A stretch of 16,833 nucleotides of DNA from Paenibacillaceae bacterium UBA6304 (lineage in GTDB: Bacteria > Bacillota > Bacilli > Paenibacillales > Paenibacillaceae). This document shows positions 14,250 through 16,833 of this stretch, piece by piece. The notes beneath the pieces were generated by a model. The model worked only from the letters and a program-made list of their open reading frames with translations. It searched no databases and was not told where the DNA came from. The stretch spans positions 1-16,833 of the forward strand of contig DJTQ01000424.1 of assembly GCA_002439285.1 (NCBI GenBank). Direction: 5' to 3'. The translations under genes were made by a program, and so were the position numbers. Position 1 is the first letter of the stretch. Each line of letters begins with the position of its first letter.

Positions 14250-15542
14250 ATGAATAAATTGTTTAAATTGAAACAGCATGGCACCAACGTGAAAACTGAA
14301 CTGCTGGCAGGGCTGACCACCTTCCTGGCCATGGCGTATATTCTAGTCGTCAATCCTGCTATTCTGCATGCCGCCGGGATCCCGTTCAATCAGGTGTTCA
14401 TGGCTACGGTCATTGCGGCCGTTGTCGGCACGCTGTTCATGGCGCTATTCGCCAATCATCCGATCGCTATCGCTCCGGGAATGGGGCTCAATGCTTATTT
14501 CACCAGTGTGGTCGCATCTACCGGCTTAACTTACCAAGTCGTGCTCGGTACCGTCTTTATCTCGGGAGTTCTGTTCCTGCTCCTAAGCCTCACCCGGCTG
14601 CGGGAAGCGCTGATTCGCGCGATTCCTGATTCGTTGAAGTTCGGCATTACTGCCGGCATCGGCCTCTTTATCGCCTTTCTCGGCTTGAAAATGTCCGGCA
14701 TCGTCGTCGCTAGCCCGGACAATCTCGTCACCTTTGGTGATCTGCATCGTTCGGTTACGCTGCTGACGATTATCGGCGTCTTCGTAACGCTAATCCTCAT
14801 GGCCCGCCGCATACCGGGCGCCCTTTTTATCGGTATGGCCGTGACCGCGTTGATCGGTTACTTTACGGGTCAGCTTCATTTTGACAGCGGGATCGTGTCG
14901 GCTCCTCCGATGCCGGTCTTCTTCGACATGGATATCTCCGGCGTGTTCAGCCAAGGTCTGTACGCTACCGTGTTTGCCTTTTTGCTAGTAACGCTATTCG
15001 ATACGACCGGCACGCTGATCGGTGTGGCGGAGCAGACAGGCACGATGAAGAACGGAGAATTTCCGCGTGCCAAATCGGCGATGCTTGCGGATGCGACGGC
15101 AACGACAGTCGGTTCAATGTTTGGTACGAGCCCGACGACCGCGTTCGTCGAATCGACTACCGGCGTAGCTGCGGGCGGCCGCACAGGCCTGACCTCGCTG
15201 ATCGTGGCGGTCCTGTTCCTACTATCGATCTTTGTATCGCCGTTGATGGGGGCGATTTCCTCTTTGCCGGCCATCACGGCTCCGGCGCTTATTATCGTCG
15301 GCTGCTTTATGATGGAAGGATTGGCCCGTATTCAATGGAAATCGTTTGACGAGGCTTTCCCGGCCTTCGCCATTTTGCTGATGATGCCGTTGACGGCAAG
15401 CATCGCGACCGGTATCGCCATCGGGTTTATTACCTATCCCGTGATGAAGCTGGTCAGCGGAAAGGGGCGGGAAGTTCATCCTCTGCTCTATGTATTTGGA
15501 GTGATCTTTATCATTCAACTGGCGTTCTTTCCGACGCATTAA
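14250..15542 (+). CDS. NCS2 family purine permease (AzgA/PbuG type)
   Basis: Proton-coupled importer of purine bases such as hypoxanthine, guanine or adenine, in the cell membrane. The 430 residues match B. subtilis PbuG/PbuO in length. Visible family motifs are TELLAGLTTFLAMAYILVVN at the start of the first membrane segment, APGMGLNAYF, the FDTTGTLIGVAEQTG region, and GTSPTTAFVESTTGVAAGGR, followed by several further membrane helices. AGAAGGGAGAG precedes ATG 14250. The leader (14029-14249) has no purine riboswitch that I can see, unlike B. subtilis pbuG, though a small bulged hairpin (GCT-T-AACA with TGTTAGC, about 14210-14233) lies just before the ribosome binding site. Which base is transported is not decided by sequence alone. 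Confidence 0.92.
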   Translation: MNKLFKLKQHGTNVKTELLAGLTTFLAMAYILVVNPAILHAAGIPFNQVFMATVIAAVVGTLFMALFANHPIAIAPGMGLNAYFTSVVASTGLTYQVVLGTVFISGVLFLLLSLTRLREALIRAIPDSLKFGITAGIGLFIAFLGLKMSGIVVASPDNLVTFGDLHRSVTLLTIIGVFVTLILMARRIPGALFIGMAVTALIGYFTGQLHFDSGIVSAPPMPVFFDMDISGVFSQGLYATVFAFLLVTLFDTTGTLIGVAEQTGTMKNGEFPRAKSAMLADATATTVGSMFGTSPTTAFVESTTGVAAGGRTGLTSLIVAVLFLLSIFVSPLMGAISSLPAITAPALIIVGCFMMEGLARIQWKSFDEAFPAFAILLMMPLTASIATGIAIGFITYPVMKLVSGKGREVHPLLYVFGVIFIIQLAFFPTH

Positions 15543-15613
15543 ACCGTATACAACGAATAAAATTTTGTCATTGGTTTTAACCTGATTGTGACCCTTTTCC
15601 CTTCGGCAGATCA

Positions 15614-15619
15614 TATAAT
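15614..15619 (+). promoter_or_regulatory. Possible -10 element upstream of the secreted protein gene
   Basis: TATAAT at 15614-15619 in the gap after the purine permease. No good -35 is found 16-18 bases upstream (ACCCTT), so this is a weak call. A start near 15626 would leave a leader of about 120 bases. Confidence 0.3.
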
Positions 15620-15747
15620 GTAAATAGATGCAGCGCCTGTGTTTCATTGTTTGGAAAGTGGTTATTTATAGTTAAAGACTGAATTCCAGAATCAGGCAAA
15701 AATGCATTCATGATCAAGCCGAAGACCGGAAAGGCGGGAACTTTGTA

Positions 15748-16272
15748 ATGAGAAAATTAATGACCGTTCTACTTCCCTTATTCCTAGTCGTTGTAATGTC
15801 TTCGTTAATTACGTCCAGTTCAGGAGCTGCTAAGCCGGATACCACATCGGATGTCGTCCGGGAATCACGGTATTTCACTGTCTATATCGACCAGTTGAAC
15901 CTCCGGGCGAATGGGGGAGAGATCGCAGTCGACCCTATAGAATGGTATACCGGAGAAGAAGCTGAAGCTGTGTTTGCCAAATTGGAACCCGATGCAGGCA
16001 TCGATGGCCCGCCGGACGGTTATTATATCGTAAACGAGAGCGATCAACTGGAGCGTTATCCGGTCGCGCCGAATGCAGAGGTCCGGATGCAAATCTATGA
16101 TCATACTGGAATAGTGGAAGACGCCGATATTTCCTGGGATGAGCGGATTAGCCTGGAGAAACTGTCCGGCTTGCTCAGAAATACCGAAGTTCTTGATGTT
16201 AGCCAGTTCCCTTACCACTTAACGATAGACAACGGGCAAGTAACTAGCATCGTTCAGCAATATGTGCCATAA
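15748..16272 (+). CDS. Secreted protein of unknown function
   Basis: I do not recognise this 174-residue protein. It has a clear N-terminal signal: MRKLM, a hydrophobic core (TVLLPLFLVVVMSSLI) and a probable cleavage region near SSSGAA. No cysteine follows, so it is not a lipoprotein. The mature part is acidic, without membrane segments, and includes IEWYTGEEAEAVF, PDGYYIVNESDQLERYPV and the ending QFPYHLTIDNGQVTSIVQQYVP. The last segment resembles small beta-rich extracytoplasmic proteins of bacilli, but this is only an impression. The ribosome binding site AAAGGCGGG is about nine bases upstream. It appears to be a single gene. Confidence 0.8.
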   Translation: MRKLMTVLLPLFLVVVMSSLITSSSGAAKPDTTSDVVRESRYFTVYIDQLNLRANGGEIAVDPIEWYTGEEAEAVFAKLEPDAGIDGPPDGYYIVNESDQLERYPVAPNAEVRMQIYDHTGIVEDADISWDERISLEKLSGLLRNTEVLDVSQFPYHLTIDNGQVTSIVQQYVP

Positions 16273-16310
16273 GCCTATTTGTAGCAAGGATATAGAAGAA
16301 TGGAATGCAT

Positions 16311-16404
16311 AATATTCAAATCCCCTTCATAGTAGACAAGAGAATGAAGACATCTGGCAGGATGAGCTTCCTTGTTGAATGGAGGGGATTTTTCGTAGAA
16401 TATT
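16311..16404 (+). repeat. Long-range inverted repeat after the secreted protein gene
   Basis: AATATT (16311-16316) and AAATCCCCT (16318-16326) are matched by AGGGGATTT (16383-16391) and AATATT (16399-16404). The interior is about 56 bases. The right arm runs into TTTTT, so on the plus strand it could be a terminator with a large loop, or a structured leader for the gene starting at 16523. It is a modest structure and may be chance. Confidence 0.35.
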
Positions 16405-16522
16405 TCCGTGGTACTATCGCAATTTGTAATAACCCGAATATAAGACAAGCAGGTCATTGCCTATGGACAACACTAATTGAGGATGGTACTTTCTAGGAAA
16501 CAAAGAAGAGAGGGTGTGAGAG

Positions 16523-16833
16523 ATGGGAACTTTACAGAGATGGCTATCAGGCGCTCTATGTCTCGGTTTATTACTACTTTTCGATCATCCCGCATCAATA
16601 TATATAAACGAATCCAACCGGGTATATGCTGACACAGAGGGAACCGTCTACTATGTGTCTACAACGGGAAATGACAATAATCCGGGAACATTGTCGGCGC
16701 CATGGAGAACTATCCAGAAGGCATCGGATACTGTCGGGCCGGGCGATACCGTATATGTCCGGGGCGGGGTGTACAACGAGTTCGTTAACATTAAAGTGTC
16801 AGGGTCGGCGGATTCCGGGCGGATTATTATTCA
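16523..16833 (+). CDS. Secreted parallel beta-helix protein, N-terminal part (cut by window end)
   Basis: The frame is open from ATG 16523 to the window edge (103 full codons). AGAGAGGG lies about nine bases upstream. Residues 1 to about 37 form a signal peptide (MGTLQRWLSG, a leucine-rich core, and a probable cut after RVYA). The mature part opens with YYVSTTGNDNNPGTLSAPW, then RTIQKASDTVGPGDTVYVRGGVY. This is the DUF1565/pectate-lyase-superfamily opening, in which each turn of a right-handed beta helix follows. Such proteins are often polysaccharide lyases or other exported carbohydrate-active proteins. The family is recognised with good confidence, but the enzymatic activity cannot be judged because the active-site region lies beyond the window. 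Confidence 0.8.
   Translation, partial: MGTLQRWLSGALCLGLLLLFDHPASIYINESNRVYADTEGTVYYVSTTGNDNNPGTLSAPWRTIQKASDTVGPGDTVYVRGGVYNEFVNIKVSGSADSGRIII

Noticed and set aside
16305..16496. 63-codon plus-strand frame and the 60-codon minus-strand frame opposite it
   Set aside because: Neither has a convincing ribosome binding site or protein-like features, and both overlap the inverted repeat at 16311-16404.

Overview
The window looks like a chromosomal segment of a Gram-positive, spore-former-type Firmicute of the Paenibacillus/Cohnella kind. Supporting signs are strong AGGAGG-type ribosome binding sites, a YesM/YesN-type two-component pair beside a CUT1 sugar ABC transporter without its own ATPase, lipobox-type solute-binding protein, GTG as well as ATG starts, rho-independent terminators with U tracts, and mid-range GC coding DNA with AT-rich spacers. 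The genus is an inference from protein style, not proven.

Region 1 (1-513) has no gene. It holds four spaced copies of a GTAACTATCCCGC repeat (1-142) and a terminator for the minus-strand operon (about 357-394).

Region 2 (514-9720) is a sugar-uptake and hydrolysis locus, most likely for alpha-galactosides. Two permease genes run on the minus strand. Diverging from them on the plus strand are a sensor histidine kinase, an AraC-type response regulator, a lipoprotein solute-binding protein and a GH36-type alpha-galactosidase. The most interesting signal is a 22-bp box (20/22 identical) found in the permease/kinase divergent region (2373-2394) and again just upstream of the binding-protein gene (5921-5942). 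Both copies have the same orientation relative to the downstream transporter gene and sit 38-39 nt before its -10 hexamer. This is what an activator site for the encoded response regulator should look like. The expected circuit is: the sensor detects an extracellular sugar (or loaded binding protein), the regulator turns on permeases and binding protein, and the cytoplasmic alpha-galactosidase cleaves the imported sugar.

Region 3 (9721-10739) is a small operon of an SRPBCC/AHSA1-type protein and an ArsR-type repressor. Its promoter carries two nearly identical 16-bp GAAAC-N6-GTTTC operators exactly 40 bp apart, one between -35 and -10 and one just after the start point. Autorepression is the natural reading.

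Region 4 (10740-11411) is a non-coding, AT-rich stretch: four related palindromic hairpins, then a cluster of TTATCAACA motifs resembling DnaA boxes, then a possible gene remnant of 35 codons ending in a terminator.

Region 5 (11412-16833) is ordinary chromosome: a GyrI-like protein, an aldo/keto reductase, a convergent SDR oxidoreductase, a purine (NCS2/AzgA-type) permease, a secreted protein of unknown function, and the start of a secreted parallel beta-helix protein cut by the window edge.
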